Assembly: GCA_005888335.1 (NCBI GenBank)
Contig: VAWY01000141.1
Span: forward strand, 1 to 17,519
Direction of reading: 5' to 3'
Origin: Actinomycetota bacterium
GTDB taxonomy: Bacteria > Actinomycetota > Thermoleophilia > Solirubrobacterales > Solirubrobacteraceae
Length of the DNA: 17,519 nt
Part shown: positions 1 to 6,993 of the stretch, in pieces
Layout of the letters: the number at the start of each line of letters is the position of its first letter
Numbering within the stretch: position 1 is the stretch's first letter
Notes under the pieces: generated by a model
Database searches by the model: none
Told to the model about the DNA's origin: nothing
What the model saw: the letters and a program-made list of their open reading frames with translations, nothing else
Program-made: the position numbers and the translations under genes

Positions 1-1293
1 CCCGACGGCGGCGACCCCGGCGGCCTGGCGCTGCTGACGGCGCTGTGGGGCCGGCATGGCGACCGGGTCGAGACCGCCAACCGCGAGGCGCTCGAGCGCC
101 TGGAAGCCGCGCAGCCTCGGGCGATCACGGTGGCCCCGGCGCGCGAGGCGCTGGCCGGCCTCGACGGCCGGACCCTCTTGCACGCCGGCCCGCCGATCGC
201 GCGGGAGGACGTGTGCGCGCCGCTGCGTCGCGCGCTGGCGGCGGCGTGCGTGTTCGAGGGGTGGGCGGCGGACGGCGAGGGCGCGCTCGCGCTGCTGGCT
301 CGCGGCGGGGTCGAGCTGGCCTCGGGCAACGAGCGGGGGCACGTCGGCGCGATGACCGGCGTCTGCTCCCCGTCGATGTTCGTGTGGGTGGTCGAGGACG
401 AGATGGCCGGAACGCGCGCGTGCTCGACGCTCAACGAGGGCCCGGGGCGCGCGCTGTGGTTCGGGGTGGGCGACGAGGAGGCGATCGCGCGGCTGCGCTT
501 CTTCCGCGACGACGCCGGCCCGCTGCTGGCTCGCCTGCTCGAGCGCTGCGGCCCGGTCGACGTCTTCGCGCTCGCCGCGCAGGGGCTGCAGATGGGCGAC
601 GAGCTGCACATGCGCAGCCAGGCCACCGGCGCGCTGCTGGCTCGCTCGCTGCTGGCCGGCTTCGCCGAGCTCGGCGGGGCCGAGGTCGCGCGCTTCATCG
701 CGGGCAACCACCACTTCTTCCTGCCGCTGACGATGGCGGCGGCCAAGTGCGCGTCGCTTGCCGCCTCGGGGACGGACGGCTCGACCCTCGTCAGCCTGAT
801 CGCGCGCAACGGCACCGAGATGGGCATCCAGCTCGCCGGCCTGCCGGGCCGCTGGTTCCGCGCCCCCGCGGCGCCGGTCGGCGACGCGCTGCTGCGCGAA
901 GGCTTCACCGCCGGCGACGCGGCGCTCGACATCGGCGACTCGGCGGTCATCGAGTGCATCGGGCTCGGCGGCATGGCGGTCGCCGCGTCACCCGCGGTCG
1001 CGTCGTTCTTCGGCGGCGGCGCGGCCGACGCGATCGCGCGCACCACGCTGATGGGCGAGATCTGCGCGGCGCGCTCGCGGCGCTTCACGGTCCCCGCGCT
1101 GGACTACGCGGGCACCCCGGTCGGCATCGACGCGCGGATGGTCGTCGAGCTCGGCGTCGGCCCGCAGATCACGACCGGCGTGCTCCACGCCTCCGAGGGT
1201 GTCGGGCAGATCGGCGCGGGGATCGCCCACCAGCCCGTGGCGCCCTTCCGCGACGCGCTCGCCGCGCTCGCCTCGAAGCTCGACGGCGCGTGA
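1..1293 (+). CDS. DUF1116 protein, AllG/YlbE-like oxamate carbamoyltransferase subunit (5' truncated)
   Basis: The reading frame is open from the first base of the window, so the true start lies upstream; 430 residues are visible, near full length for the family. The family trait is the segment WGRHGDRVETANREALERL followed by an APAREALAGLDGRTLLHAGPPI-like stretch, typical of DUF1116 proteins such as E. coli YlbE (AllG). In E. coli AllF, AllG and AllH together act as oxamate carbamoyltransferase, which converts oxalurate plus phosphate to oxamate and carbamoyl phosphate in anaerobic allantoin use. That function is established for E. coli and inferred here. The next gene starts 3 nt after this stop and encodes the AllH-like partner, which strengthens the assignment. 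An FdrA/AllF-like gene is expected just upstream of the window. The substrate in this organism could differ, because these trios also occur in other purine or amide pathways. Confidence 0.88.
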   Translation, partial: PDGGDPGGLALLTALWGRHGDRVETANREALERLEAAQPRAITVAPAREALAGLDGRTLLHAGPPIAREDVCAPLRRALAAACVFEGWAADGEGALALLARGGVELASGNERGHVGAMTGVCSPSMFVWVVEDEMAGTRACSTLNEGPGRALWFGVGDEEAIARLRFFRDDAGPLLARLLERCGPVDVFALAAQGLQMGDELHMRSQATGALLARSLLAGFAELGGAEVARFIAGNHHFFLPLTMAAAKCASLAASGTDGSTLVSLIARNGTEMGIQLAGLPGRWFRAPAAPVGDALLREGFTAGDAALDIGDSAVIECIGLGGMAVAASPAVASFFGGGAADAIARTTLMGEICAARSRRFTVPALDYAGTPVGIDARMVVELGVGPQITTGVLHASEGVGQIGAGIAHQPVAPFRDALAALASKLDGA

Positions 1294-1296
1294 GCT

Positions 1297-2052
1297 GTGG
1301 ACGCGCGCGCGGTCATCGCCGGACCCGGCGCGGCGCGCGCGCTGCGCGACGGCGCGGCCGGACGCCTGATGATCGCGCTGCGCGGCGGCGGCTACGTCCG
1401 CCTCGGCACCGAGGACTGGCTGCTCATCACCGGCGTCCGCGCGCCGCTGGGTCCGCTGTCGCTGGTCGTCGCGGGGCTCGACGCGCGGACGGTGCGGCCG
1501 GGCTGGCGCGCGCGGTGCCGCGGTGCCGCGCTCGTCCTCGGACCGCTGCGCATCGCGCTCGGCGGGCTCGAGCTCGGCGGCCTGAGGGCGGCCGCCGGTG
1601 CGCGGGCGGTGGATGGCGCCGCGTTCGACGCCGCGCTCGCCGCCTGCCCGCCGCCGCCGGCGGCGCTCACCGCCGGCCTCGTCGCCCTTCGGCGCGGCGA
1701 CGAGGACCGCGGCGTCGCGACGCTCGCCGGGCGGGGCGAGGGGCTGACGCCCGCCGGCGACGACGTGCTCGCCGGCTACGCCGCCTGGCGGCACGCGGCC
1801 GGCGCGCCCGCCGGCCTCGCCGGGCGCGCGGCCGGGCGGTGCTCGCCGATCGGCCTGGCCTACCTGCGCTGCGCCGACCGCGGCGAGCTCGTGGAGCCCG
1901 CCGCCGCCCTGCTCGCGGCGCTGGCCGCCGGCGACGCCCCACTCTCCGCGCGCCGCGCCCGTGCGCTGCGCGTGTCGTGGGGAGCGTCGTCCGGCGTCGC
2001 GCTGCTGTGGGGCATGGCCGCCGCGGCGGCTAGCCCTCGTAGTCCATCCTGA
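1297..2052 (+). CDS. DUF2877 protein, AllH/YlbF-like oxamate carbamoyltransferase subunit
   Basis: This 251-residue protein has the DUF2877 signature GLTPAGDDVLAGYAAW at residues 149-164; the Gly-Asp-Asp core is the most conserved feature of the family. The GTG start lies 3 nt after the stop of the DUF1116 gene, so the two are almost certainly co-transcribed and probably translationally coupled. In E. coli the equivalent protein AllH is needed with AllF and AllG for oxamate carbamoyltransferase activity. The expected complex and pathway role (carbamoyl phosphate from oxalurate, feeding carbamate kinase) follows from that homology. The last 23 bases overlap the convergent secreted-protein gene tail to tail. 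The very Ala/Gly/Arg-rich composition reflects the local GC content. Confidence 0.85.
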   Translation: MDARAVIAGPGAARALRDGAAGRLMIALRGGGYVRLGTEDWLLITGVRAPLGPLSLVVAGLDARTVRPGWRARCRGAALVLGPLRIALGGLELGGLRAAAGARAVDGAAFDAALAACPPPPAALTAGLVALRRGDEDRGVATLAGRGEGLTPAGDDVLAGYAAWRHAAGAPAGLAGRAAGRCSPIGLAYLRCADRGELVEPAAALLAALAAGDAPLSARRARALRVSWGASSGVALLWGMAAAAASPRSPS

Positions 2053-2542
2053 TCTCGCAGGTGTTGTACGCACGGTTGTTGACCATTGCGTTCTCGCGCA
2101 CGCCGTTGCACTGGACGGACGCCTTCTGCCCGGTCTGGATCCGCACGGCGTCCGAGTTGCTGCAGGAGTTGATTCCCGAGCAGCTCTGATCGCGGAACCA
2201 GACGACGTCTCCGGTCATGGGGTTGATCACGCGCAGTCGCGCGTTCTGCGTCACGCGCTGGCCCCGCGTGCTCTCGGTGGAGATCGTCGACGCCTCCCAG
2301 GCCACGCACGTCGTGGTCGTGTTCGAGGGCGGGCAGTAGAGCTCCACGGTGCAGCCGTCGATGTAGTAGCCCCAGGCGTCGTACTGGCCGAGCACGCCGA
2401 CCTGCTGGTCGGTGATGCACTTGAAGATCTTGCTCGCGCCGTACGGGATGACCTGAAAATCGGCGTGGGTGTCCGCGGCGGCCGTCTGGGCGGTCGCGCC
2501 AACCGCGGCGAGGGCGAGTAGAAGGGCGGTGATCTTGCGCAT
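2030..2542 (-). CDS. Small secreted cysteine-rich protein of unknown function
   Basis: The 170-residue product starts at the ATG preceded by AGGAG, 5 nt upstream on the minus strand. Residues 1-23 form a classic Sec signal peptide: Arg-Lys, then a hydrophobic stretch ITALLLALAAVGATAQ, then an Ala-Ala-Ala cleavage region before Asp24. The ~147-residue mature part contains eight cysteines (FKC, DGCTVELYC, TTTC, QSCSGINSC, VQC, NTC), enough for four disulfides in an extracytoplasmic protein. No enzyme motif is visible and I do not recognise the family. The coding sequence is visibly less GC-rich than its neighbours, with many AT-ending codons, which may mean recent acquisition or selection on a secreted protein. 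Its 3' end overlaps the convergent DUF2877 gene by 23 nt. The start site is preceded by a palindromic motif at 2597-2630 that recurs before the reverse transcriptase operon. Confidence 0.85.
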   Translation of the reverse strand: MRKITALLLALAAVGATAQTAAADTHADFQVIPYGASKIFKCITDQQVGVLGQYDAWGYYIDGCTVELYCPPSNTTTTCVAWEASTISTESTRGQRVTQNARLRVINPMTGDVVWFRDQSCSGINSCSNSDAVRIQTGQKASVQCNGVRENAMVNNRAYNTCEIRMDYEG

Positions 2543-2596
2543 GGTTTCTCCTTGCGGGTTGACGCGAGGAGCATCCAGCGCGCGAGCGCCGCCGCC

Positions 2597-2630
2597 GACA
2601 CCCCAGGGGGTGGGCTGCGCCACCCCTCGG
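2597..2630 (-). promoter_or_regulatory. Candidate operator GGGGTGG-N6-CCACCCC upstream of the secreted protein gene
   Basis: Read on the minus strand, the site has GGGGTGG, six bases, CCACCCC, then CT and GGGGTGTC, ending 54 nt before the ATG at 2542. The outer halves are a perfect 7-bp inverted repeat. The overlapping block CACCCCAGGGGGTG at 2599-2612 is a second inverted repeat with a 2-bp centre. A near copy in the same orientation relative to its downstream gene lies at 13669-13702, with 23 of 34 positions identical without gaps. Two matched, oriented copies in front of two genes suggest a shared dimeric regulator. The regulator is unknown. Confidence 0.5.
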
Positions 2631-2762
2631 CGTCGCCGGCGCGATGGGCGGCGAGAACCAGCCTCCACGAAAGGTGTCCCCGCCGCCGCGGCCGACCGTA
2701 GCGCGATCGGCGTGGCGCCGACCGCGGACGTTCAGGTCGCGGTCAGCCTGCGCCCGCGGCCG

Positions 2763-3221
2763 TCAGCGCCCGAGGACGCGCACGAACCGGCGGGCGCGCG
2801 CCGGCAGGTCGCCGAGCAGCGTGCGCACCTCGGCGAGCCCGGCGCGCAGCGGCGCGTCGCCGACCTCGACCGGCAGCATCGAGTCCTGCAGCCCGACCAG
2901 GGCGCTCTCCGCCTCGCCGACCGCCGCCACCGCGGCGTCGAGCAGCCCCTTCACCCTGCCCGACGCGCCGCGCGGGACGCCCGGCGCGAACGTGCGCCCC
3001 GGCAGCCCATGGCGCTCGGCGAACTCGGCGTGGGTGCGCTTCGCCCGCCCGTAGGCGGCCTGGACGGGCCGGAAGAGCTCCTCCTCCAGCCTGTCGGCGC
3101 TGTGCTCGTCGAGCTGCTCGTAGGCCTCGCCGAGGCACGCGAGCGCGACGCCGATCGCGTCGATCGCCGCGGCCATGTCGTCGAGCAGCTGCTGTCGCGC
3201 CTCGGCGGTGACGTACGCCAT
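2763..3221 (-). CDS. Conserved-looking helical protein of unknown function
   Basis: The product has 152 residues and is predicted by eye to be almost all alpha-helical: long Ala/Leu/Glu/Arg stretches such as QLLDDMAAAIDAIGVALACL and EEELFRPVQAAYGRAKRTH, with one Gly/Pro-rich break (GLPGRTFAPGVPRGASG, about residues 79-95). There is no signal peptide, membrane segment or catalytic motif. The ATG lies 16 nt after the stop of the Abi-alpha gene on the same strand, so it should be the third gene of that operon. The Shine-Dalgarno sequence is weak, which suits translation as part of a polycistronic message. I cannot assign a function; context suggests work with the DUF445 and Abi-alpha proteins at the membrane or cell envelope. 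Confidence 0.8.
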   Translation of the reverse strand: MAYVTAEARQQLLDDMAAAIDAIGVALACLGEAYEQLDEHSADRLEEELFRPVQAAYGRAKRTHAEFAERHGLPGRTFAPGVPRGASGRVKGLLDAAVAAVGEAESALVGLQDSMLPVEVGDAPLRAGLAEVRTLLGDLPARARRFVRVLGR

Positions 3222-3237
3222 GACCGTCAGGTTAGGC

Positions 3238-4059
3238 TCATTCGAGCGCGTCGATCTCGACCGTGTCGAGCGGGAGGCAGACGCGGCAGAAGTCGTGGCC
3301 GAACGGGGTGAGAAGGATGCTGCGCCGCACCGTGCGGCCGCGGCCCGCCTCGGCCATGGCGCGCGCGACGTCGGGCTGGGCCTCGAGCACCTGGTAGCGC
3401 GCCTGGTCGGAGAGCTGCTCGCGCGAGAACCAGATCAGGCCGAGCCGGTAGAGGTTGTGCAGGCGGCGCCCGACGTGCTCCGGCCGGCGCAGCCCGCCCT
3501 CCATGCCGATCATGGTCAGCCCGGGCGCGACGAGCTCGTCCTTGAGCTTGCCGATCGGCCCGCCGGTCCGGACGTCGACCGACGGCTGCGGCCCCTCGAG
3601 CACGAGCAGCCGCAGGATGCGCGCCTCGTCGGGCGCGAGCTCGTCGAGGATGCGCACGTACGCCGGGTGCGCCTCGTCGTCGGCGAGGTCGACGTCGGCC
3701 GAGCGGCGCAGCAGCTCGGCGCCGCGCTCGCGCAGCGCGGCGTTCGTCGGATGCTCAGGGGCCTCGACGACCTCGCCCCGGGGGGCGGGCTTCTCCGGCG
3801 CCGCCCCGCCGTCCGCGGTCTCGACGAGCAGGTCGCGCACGTAGGCGAGCAGGTCCTCGCCCGTCTTCTGCAGGACGTCGCCGGCCGCCTCGCCGGCCGC
3901 CGCCGCGCGCACGAGGCGCGAGCCCGCCCGCAGGTACGCCCCGGCCGTCCACTCGACCAGCCGGATCGACGCGAACCCCGCGATCCGCGCCAGGCCCGGC
4001 AGCGCGGCGACCAGGCTGACCTCCTCGACCTCCGCGCCGGGGTGCTGTCGCGCGCTCAT
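3238..4059 (-). CDS. DUF4393 / Abi-alpha family protein
   Basis: This 273-residue protein matches the Abi-alpha (DUF4393) layout. An N-terminal amphipathic region is followed by the family core AHPAYVRILDELAPDEARIL, then an alternating Leu/Val segment and a C-terminal winged-helix-like part ending TPFGHDFCRVCLP. The family was named from an abortive-infection link, but most members have no proven function, so a phage role is not shown. The ATG overlaps the TGA of the upstream DUF445 gene (ATGA, 4 nt), which indicates translational coupling and probably joint function. There is no signal peptide. Two cysteines in FCRVC near the C terminus could form a disulfide or help bind metal, but this is only a suggestion. 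Confidence 0.82.
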   Translation of the reverse strand: MSARQHPGAEVEEVSLVAALPGLARIAGFASIRLVEWTAGAYLRAGSRLVRAAAAGEAAGDVLQKTGEDLLAYVRDLLVETADGGAAPEKPAPRGEVVEAPEHPTNAALRERGAELLRRSADVDLADDEAHPAYVRILDELAPDEARILRLLVLEGPQPSVDVRTGGPIGKLKDELVAPGLTMIGMEGGLRRPEHVGRRLHNLYRLGLIWFSREQLSDQARYQVLEAQPDVARAMAEAGRGRTVRRSILLTPFGHDFCRVCLPLDTVEIDALE

Positions 4060-5318
4060 CCGAACACCGCCAGGTGGGCCAGCCCGCCGATCACCCCGAG
4101 CACGGCGCCGTGGGCGAGCAGCAGCCATTCGTCCTCGCGCATCGCCGAGCGCATCATCTCCGAGAAGTCCGCGGGCGGCAGCTCGCGCATGCGCTCGACG
4201 ATCAGCGCGTGCACCGCCCGTGCCTGGCGCCGGTTGAACTCCCGGTCGGTCAGCGGCGTGATCGTGTGCTCGACCCCCTCGGCGGCCACCCCCTCGCGGA
4301 TCGCATCGTACTCCCGGGATCCCACCGCGAGCCGGACGGCGGGCAGCAGCGGTCCGGTGGCGCGGTCGATCGCCGGGCGCAGCGCGTTGGCGATCAGCAG
4401 CCGCGTCTTGTCCGAGCGCGCGCCATGGAGCAGCTCGATGGCGATGTTGCGCACGGTGACGATGTCGTCGGCGATCACGTGCGCGTAGACGTCGGACGCG
4501 TCGTGCTGGCGGCGCAGGAACAGTCCGTGCAGCCGGAACGGCCCGACCTTCCGGGGCACGACGGGCTCGAAGATCATCAGGATCGCCAGCCAGTTCGTGA
4601 TCCAGCCGACGATCGGCCCGCACACGAGGAGGACCCACGGGCTGTCGAGCACCGCGCTCAGCACCGCCACCGGGAGCCCGAAGATCACGCCGAACACGAA
4701 CCCGAGGTTGATGATCAGCTTGAGCTCCTTGTCGCCGACGGAGCCGAAGACCTTGTTGGCCAGCTCGGGGTGGGCCTCGATGTGCTTGATCACCATGAGC
4801 TTGACGTCGAGCAGGTCGTCGATGTTGTCGCCGATCTCGTCGATGACGGTCGGGACGACCGTGGGGAGCTGCTCCTGCACGCGCCGGTGGATCCGCTCGC
4901 GCAGCTGGGGCGGCAGGTCGCGCCAGAGCTGCGGGTGCTCGCGCGCCATCACGCGCTCGATGAGCTCGCGCATCTCGCCGCGCGAGGACTCGAGCACGTG
5001 CTCGGCGAGCGCCTCGCGGTCGAGCCGGTCGTAGAACTCGCGCGGGTTCCCCACCTTGGCGATCCCCTTGTCGACCGCGATGCTGCCCATCTTGGCGGCG
5101 CGCGAGGGGATGATCCCCTGCCAGCCGACGCCCCCGACCATGACGCCCGGCACCTGCTGGAGCTTGCGCGGGAGCAGCTTGGCGAGCGGGGCGAGGCCGG
5201 GCAGCCGGAAGCCGCGGAAGCGCAGCGGGTGGAACAGCATCCACACGCCGCTCCAGTTCGTCGCGTAGCCGATCGCGCCCGAGAAGAGCGGGATCGTTAC
5301 CAGGCTGATCCAGTCCAC
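4056..5318 (-). CDS. DUF445 family membrane protein
   Basis: The 420-residue protein carries both diagnostic DUF445 repeats: GAIGYATNWSGVWMLFHP near residues 14-31 and GWITNWLAILMIFEP from residue 238. Membrane segments are seen at the N terminus (residues 4-28), as a pair in the middle (about 205-255) and at the C terminus (LLLAHGAVLGVIGGLAHLAVF). The long region between the first two is helical and soluble. The family is found in many bacteria and has no firmly established biochemical role. The GTG start, giving MDWISLV, is preferred because GGGAG lies about 6 nt upstream and the membrane segment begins at once; the frame remains open much further upstream but reads noncoding sequence there. 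It heads a three-gene operon and is divergent from the gene at 5454. A 14-bp palindrome overlaps its ribosome binding site. Confidence 0.9.
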   Translation of the reverse strand: MDWISLVTIPLFSGAIGYATNWSGVWMLFHPLRFRGFRLPGLAPLAKLLPRKLQQVPGVMVGGVGWQGIIPSRAAKMGSIAVDKGIAKVGNPREFYDRLDREALAEHVLESSRGEMRELIERVMAREHPQLWRDLPPQLRERIHRRVQEQLPTVVPTVIDEIGDNIDDLLDVKLMVIKHIEAHPELANKVFGSVGDKELKLIINLGFVFGVIFGLPVAVLSAVLDSPWVLLVCGPIVGWITNWLAILMIFEPVVPRKVGPFRLHGLFLRRQHDASDVYAHVIADDIVTVRNIAIELLHGARSDKTRLLIANALRPAIDRATGPLLPAVRLAVGSREYDAIREGVAAEGVEHTITPLTDREFNRRQARAVHALIVERMRELPPADFSEMMRSAMREDEWLLLAHGAVLGVIGGLAHLAVFG

Positions 5319-5323
5319 CCGTG

Positions 5324-5337
5324 CTCCCGCGCGGGAG
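5324..5337. promoter_or_regulatory. 14-bp perfect palindrome overlapping the DUF445 ribosome binding site
   Basis: The sequence CTCCCGCGCGGGAG is perfectly self-complementary. On the minus strand its right half supplies the GGGAG Shine-Dalgarno element of the DUF445 gene. It could be a dimeric protein site in the divergent promoter region, or could weakly mask the ribosome binding site in RNA, although the hairpin would have almost no loop. In such GC-rich DNA a chance origin is possible. Confidence 0.3.
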
Positions 5338-5453
5338 TTTCCACGATGACACCGCCCGGCGCGCCGCCGTTCGATGCGGCATGTCACCCGCCGCCGGTGG
5401 GTAGGCAAACCGACGTAGCGCGGCGAGGCGCCGGGAAAGGAAAGGGACTTCCC

Positions 5454-6011
5454 ATGGTCTGGATCGTCGTCGCCATCGTGGTGCTGCTGGCCGCCGGCGC
5501 CCTGCTCTACGCCGCCCGCGAGCGCCGCTCGCGCCAGCTGCGCGAGGGCTTCGGCCCCGAGTACCAGCGAACGATGGCCGAGCGCGGTGACCGCCGCGAG
5601 GCGGAGTCCGAGCTGCGCCGGCGCGAGAAGCGCCGCGAGCAGTTCGAGATCCGCGAGCTCGAGCCCGAGGTGCGTGAGCACTACGCGGACCAGTGGCGCG
5701 GCGCCCAGCGGCGCTTCGTCGACCAGCCGGTCGCCGCCGTCGGTGAGGCCGACAGCCTCGTGACGCAGGTCATGCGCGAGCGCGGCTACCCGGTGGCCGA
5801 CGACTTCGAGCGCCGCGCGGCCGACGTGTCGGTCGACCACCCGGACGTGGTCCAGCACTACCGCGTCGCCCGCGACATCTCGGTCCGCACGACGCGGGGC
5901 GAGACCGGCACGGAGGACCTGCGCCAGGCGATGGTCCACTTCCGGGCGCTCTTCGCCGAGCTGCTCGGCGACGACGTCCGCGAGGGCGCCGAGATGCATC
6001 ACCACGTGTAG
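5454..6011 (+). CDS. Membrane-anchored small protein of actinobacterial type, unknown function
   Basis: The 185-residue product begins with a single hydrophobic segment (MVWIVVAIVVLLAAGALLYAA, residues 1-21) followed by positive charges (RERRSRQLR), so it is predicted to be N-terminally anchored with the rest in the cytoplasm. Next comes a highly charged coiled-coil-like stretch (about residues 25-75) and a conserved-looking block HYADQWRGAQRRFVDQPVAA, with ADSLVTQVM following. A second block, AADVSVDHPDVVQHYR, sits near residues 122-137. The ATG is preceded by AAAGGAAAGGG. The following gene shares the W..Q..FVD.P..AV..AD.LV.QVM pattern. Proteins of this look are frequent in actinobacteria, but no function is known to me. 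A GGGTAG element at 5399-5404 could belong to a SigB-like promoter, which would fit a stress role but is weakly supported. Confidence 0.82.
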   Translation: MVWIVVAIVVLLAAGALLYAARERRSRQLREGFGPEYQRTMAERGDRREAESELRRREKRREQFEIRELEPEVREHYADQWRGAQRRFVDQPVAAVGEADSLVTQVMRERGYPVADDFERRAADVSVDHPDVVQHYRVARDISVRTTRGETGTEDLRQAMVHFRALFAELLGDDVREGAEMHHHV

Positions 6012-6022
6012 GAGGCGCGCTG

Positions 6023-6409
6023 ATGGACAACACGGAAGAACCCCTGAGCACGCGAGACCTGGTCGCCACGGCCGAGCCACCAGCGGCCGAGCCACCAGCG
6101 GCGACGGACGGCGCACCCGCTGCTGAGCCGACCGAGGCCGACGCCCCGCTCCTGGCCGAGGACCAGGCGGGCACCTACCGGCGCCGCTGGGAGGAGATCC
6201 AGGCGGCGTTCGTCGACGAGCCGCGCCGCGCCGTCGAGGACGCCGACGGGCTGGTGGCGCAGGTCATGCAAGAGCTCGCCGAGGGCTTCGCGCGCGAGCG
6301 CGAGCGCCTCGAGAGCCAGTGGGATCGCGGCGACGACGTGTCGACGGAGGACCTGCGGGTGGGCCTGCAGCGCTACCGCTCGTTCTTCCGCCGCCTGTTG
6401 TCCGCCTGA
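6023..6409 (+). CDS. Small soluble protein related to the preceding gene product
   Basis: The 128-residue product has a Pro/Ala/Glu-rich, probably disordered N-terminal third, including a duplicated AEPPA unit, followed by a folded helical part. The segment TYRRRWEEIQAAFVDEPRRA with ADGLVAQVM following matches the corresponding block of the upstream protein. It ends with STEDLRVGLQRYRSFFRRLLS, parallel to GTEDLRQAMVHFRALFAELL upstream. The AGGAGG ribosome binding site at 6010-6015 overlaps the upstream stop codon, and the ATG lies 11 nt after that stop, so the two genes form an operon. The shared core suggests the proteins are distant paralogues that may form a complex, with the first one anchoring it to the membrane. 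Function is unknown. Confidence 0.8.
   Translation: MDNTEEPLSTRDLVATAEPPAAEPPAATDGAPAAEPTEADAPLLAEDQAGTYRRRWEEIQAAFVDEPRRAVEDADGLVAQVMQELAEGFARERERLESQWDRGDDVSTEDLRVGLQRYRSFFRRLLSA
6071..6100 (+). repeat. Perfect tandem duplication of a 15-bp unit inside a coding region
   Basis: The unit GCCGAGCCACCAGCG occurs twice back to back and encodes Ala-Glu-Pro-Pro-Ala twice in the disordered N-terminal region of the small soluble protein. The copies are identical at the base level, so the duplication is probably recent. The unit is a multiple of three, so gain or loss would keep the frame. Confidence 0.85.
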
Positions 6410-6420
6410 GACGGAGGGCC

Positions 6421-6457
6421 CCGGATGCGCCCGCGAGCGGACGCGCGGGCGCTCCGG
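6421..6457. terminator. Bidirectional hairpin terminator between convergent genes
   Basis: GCGCCCGCG (6427-6435) pairs perfectly with CGCGGGCGC (6444-6452) across an 8-nt loop. Beyond a one-base bulge the stem continues with CCGGA (6421-6425) pairing TCCGG (6453-6457), 14 bp in total. It fills the short gap between the convergent genes ending at 6409 and 6468, so it could serve both. There is no U-run, which is common for terminators in very GC-rich actinobacteria. Confidence 0.6.
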
Positions 6458-6467
6458 TCTGCCTGGC

Positions 6468-6971
6468 TCAGCCGGTCAGCCGCCGCCAGAAGCGCACGAA
6501 CTCGCGCTCGTGCGCGATCCCGGCCTCGAGCGCCAGCCGCATCCCCTCGGGCATGTCGGGGTTGCCGGCGTGGAGCTCCTCGTAGAGGCGCAGGTGGCGC
6601 TCGTGGCCGTCGAGCTGTGCCTCGGCGATGGCGGCCGGGTCGGCGCCGAAGAAGATCTTGATCAGCCCCGGGTCGCGGAACTCGAGCGGCTCGAACGAGC
6701 TGTCCGCGCGCCAGCGGCCGAGCGCCTTGCGGCCCGCGGCCGTGAGCCGGTAGATGCGCCGCCGGCGGCCGGTCTGCTCGCGCTTCTCGTCGAGCAGCCC
6801 CTCGCCGGCGAGCCGCGCGCACTCGCTGTAGATCTGCGTGTGCGGCACCGACCAGAAGTTGAAGACGCTGATCTCGGCGAACCGCTTGAGGTCGTAGGGG
6901 GTCGCGGGCTGGCAGGCCTCGACGAGCCCCAGCACGACGTAGGAGGTGTTGCTCAGGCGCGCACTGGACAC
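6468..6971 (-). CDS. PadR family transcriptional regulator
   Basis: The 167-residue product has the PadR winged-helix fold. SYVVLGLVEACQPATPYDLKR forms the first helices, FNFWSVPHTQIYSECARLAGEGLL is the recognition region with the typical FW...QIY pattern, and RRRIYRLTAAGRKALGRW is the wing. The C-terminal half, from FEPLEFRDPGLIKIFFG onward, matches the helical Vir_C-type dimerisation domain. PadR proteins usually repress their own gene and an adjacent divergent gene until a small aromatic or hydrophobic ligand binds. Here the divergent partner is the carotenoid oxygenase, and a GGTTCGAACC palindrome lies between them. The GTG start (VSSARLSNTSY) is chosen because the fold begins right after it and no clear Shine-Dalgarno is seen; the predicted transcript begins only a few bases before it, so translation may be leaderless. 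Confidence 0.85.
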   Translation of the reverse strand: MSSARLSNTSYVVLGLVEACQPATPYDLKRFAEISVFNFWSVPHTQIYSECARLAGEGLLDEKREQTGRRRRIYRLTAAGRKALGRWRADSSFEPLEFRDPGLIKIFFGADPAAIAEAQLDGHERHLRLYEELHAGNPDMPEGMRLALEAGIAHEREFVRFWRRLTG

Positions 6972-6993
6972 GGACCGCGACCATAGCGTACGA
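6965..6993 (+). promoter_or_regulatory. Candidate sigma-70-type promoter of the carotenoid oxygenase gene
   Basis: TGGACA at 6965-6970 and TACGAT at 6988-6993 are separated by exactly 17 nt and resemble the -35 and -10 consensus. The transcript would start near 7000, about 30 nt before the ATG at 7030, at the edge of the palindrome at 7001-7010. The -35 element overlaps the start of the divergent PadR gene. A facing element TACGCT (6990 to 6985, minus strand), with TTGGTT 16 nt upstream of it, could be the PadR promoter. Confidence 0.5.

Noticed and set aside
45..2033. Long Arg-rich open frames overlapping the DUF1116 and DUF2877 genes, and similar frames throughout the window
   Set aside because: They are byproducts of very high GC content: stop codons are rare in all frames, the translations are Arg/Ala/Pro-rich and contain no domain motifs, while the opposing frames hold clear families.
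5319..5453. SigB-type promoter (GCAT-N16-GGGTAG) for the gene at 5454
   Set aside because: The GGGTAG element is present, but the upstream half is too degenerate to call in GC-rich DNA; it is mentioned only within the gene entry.
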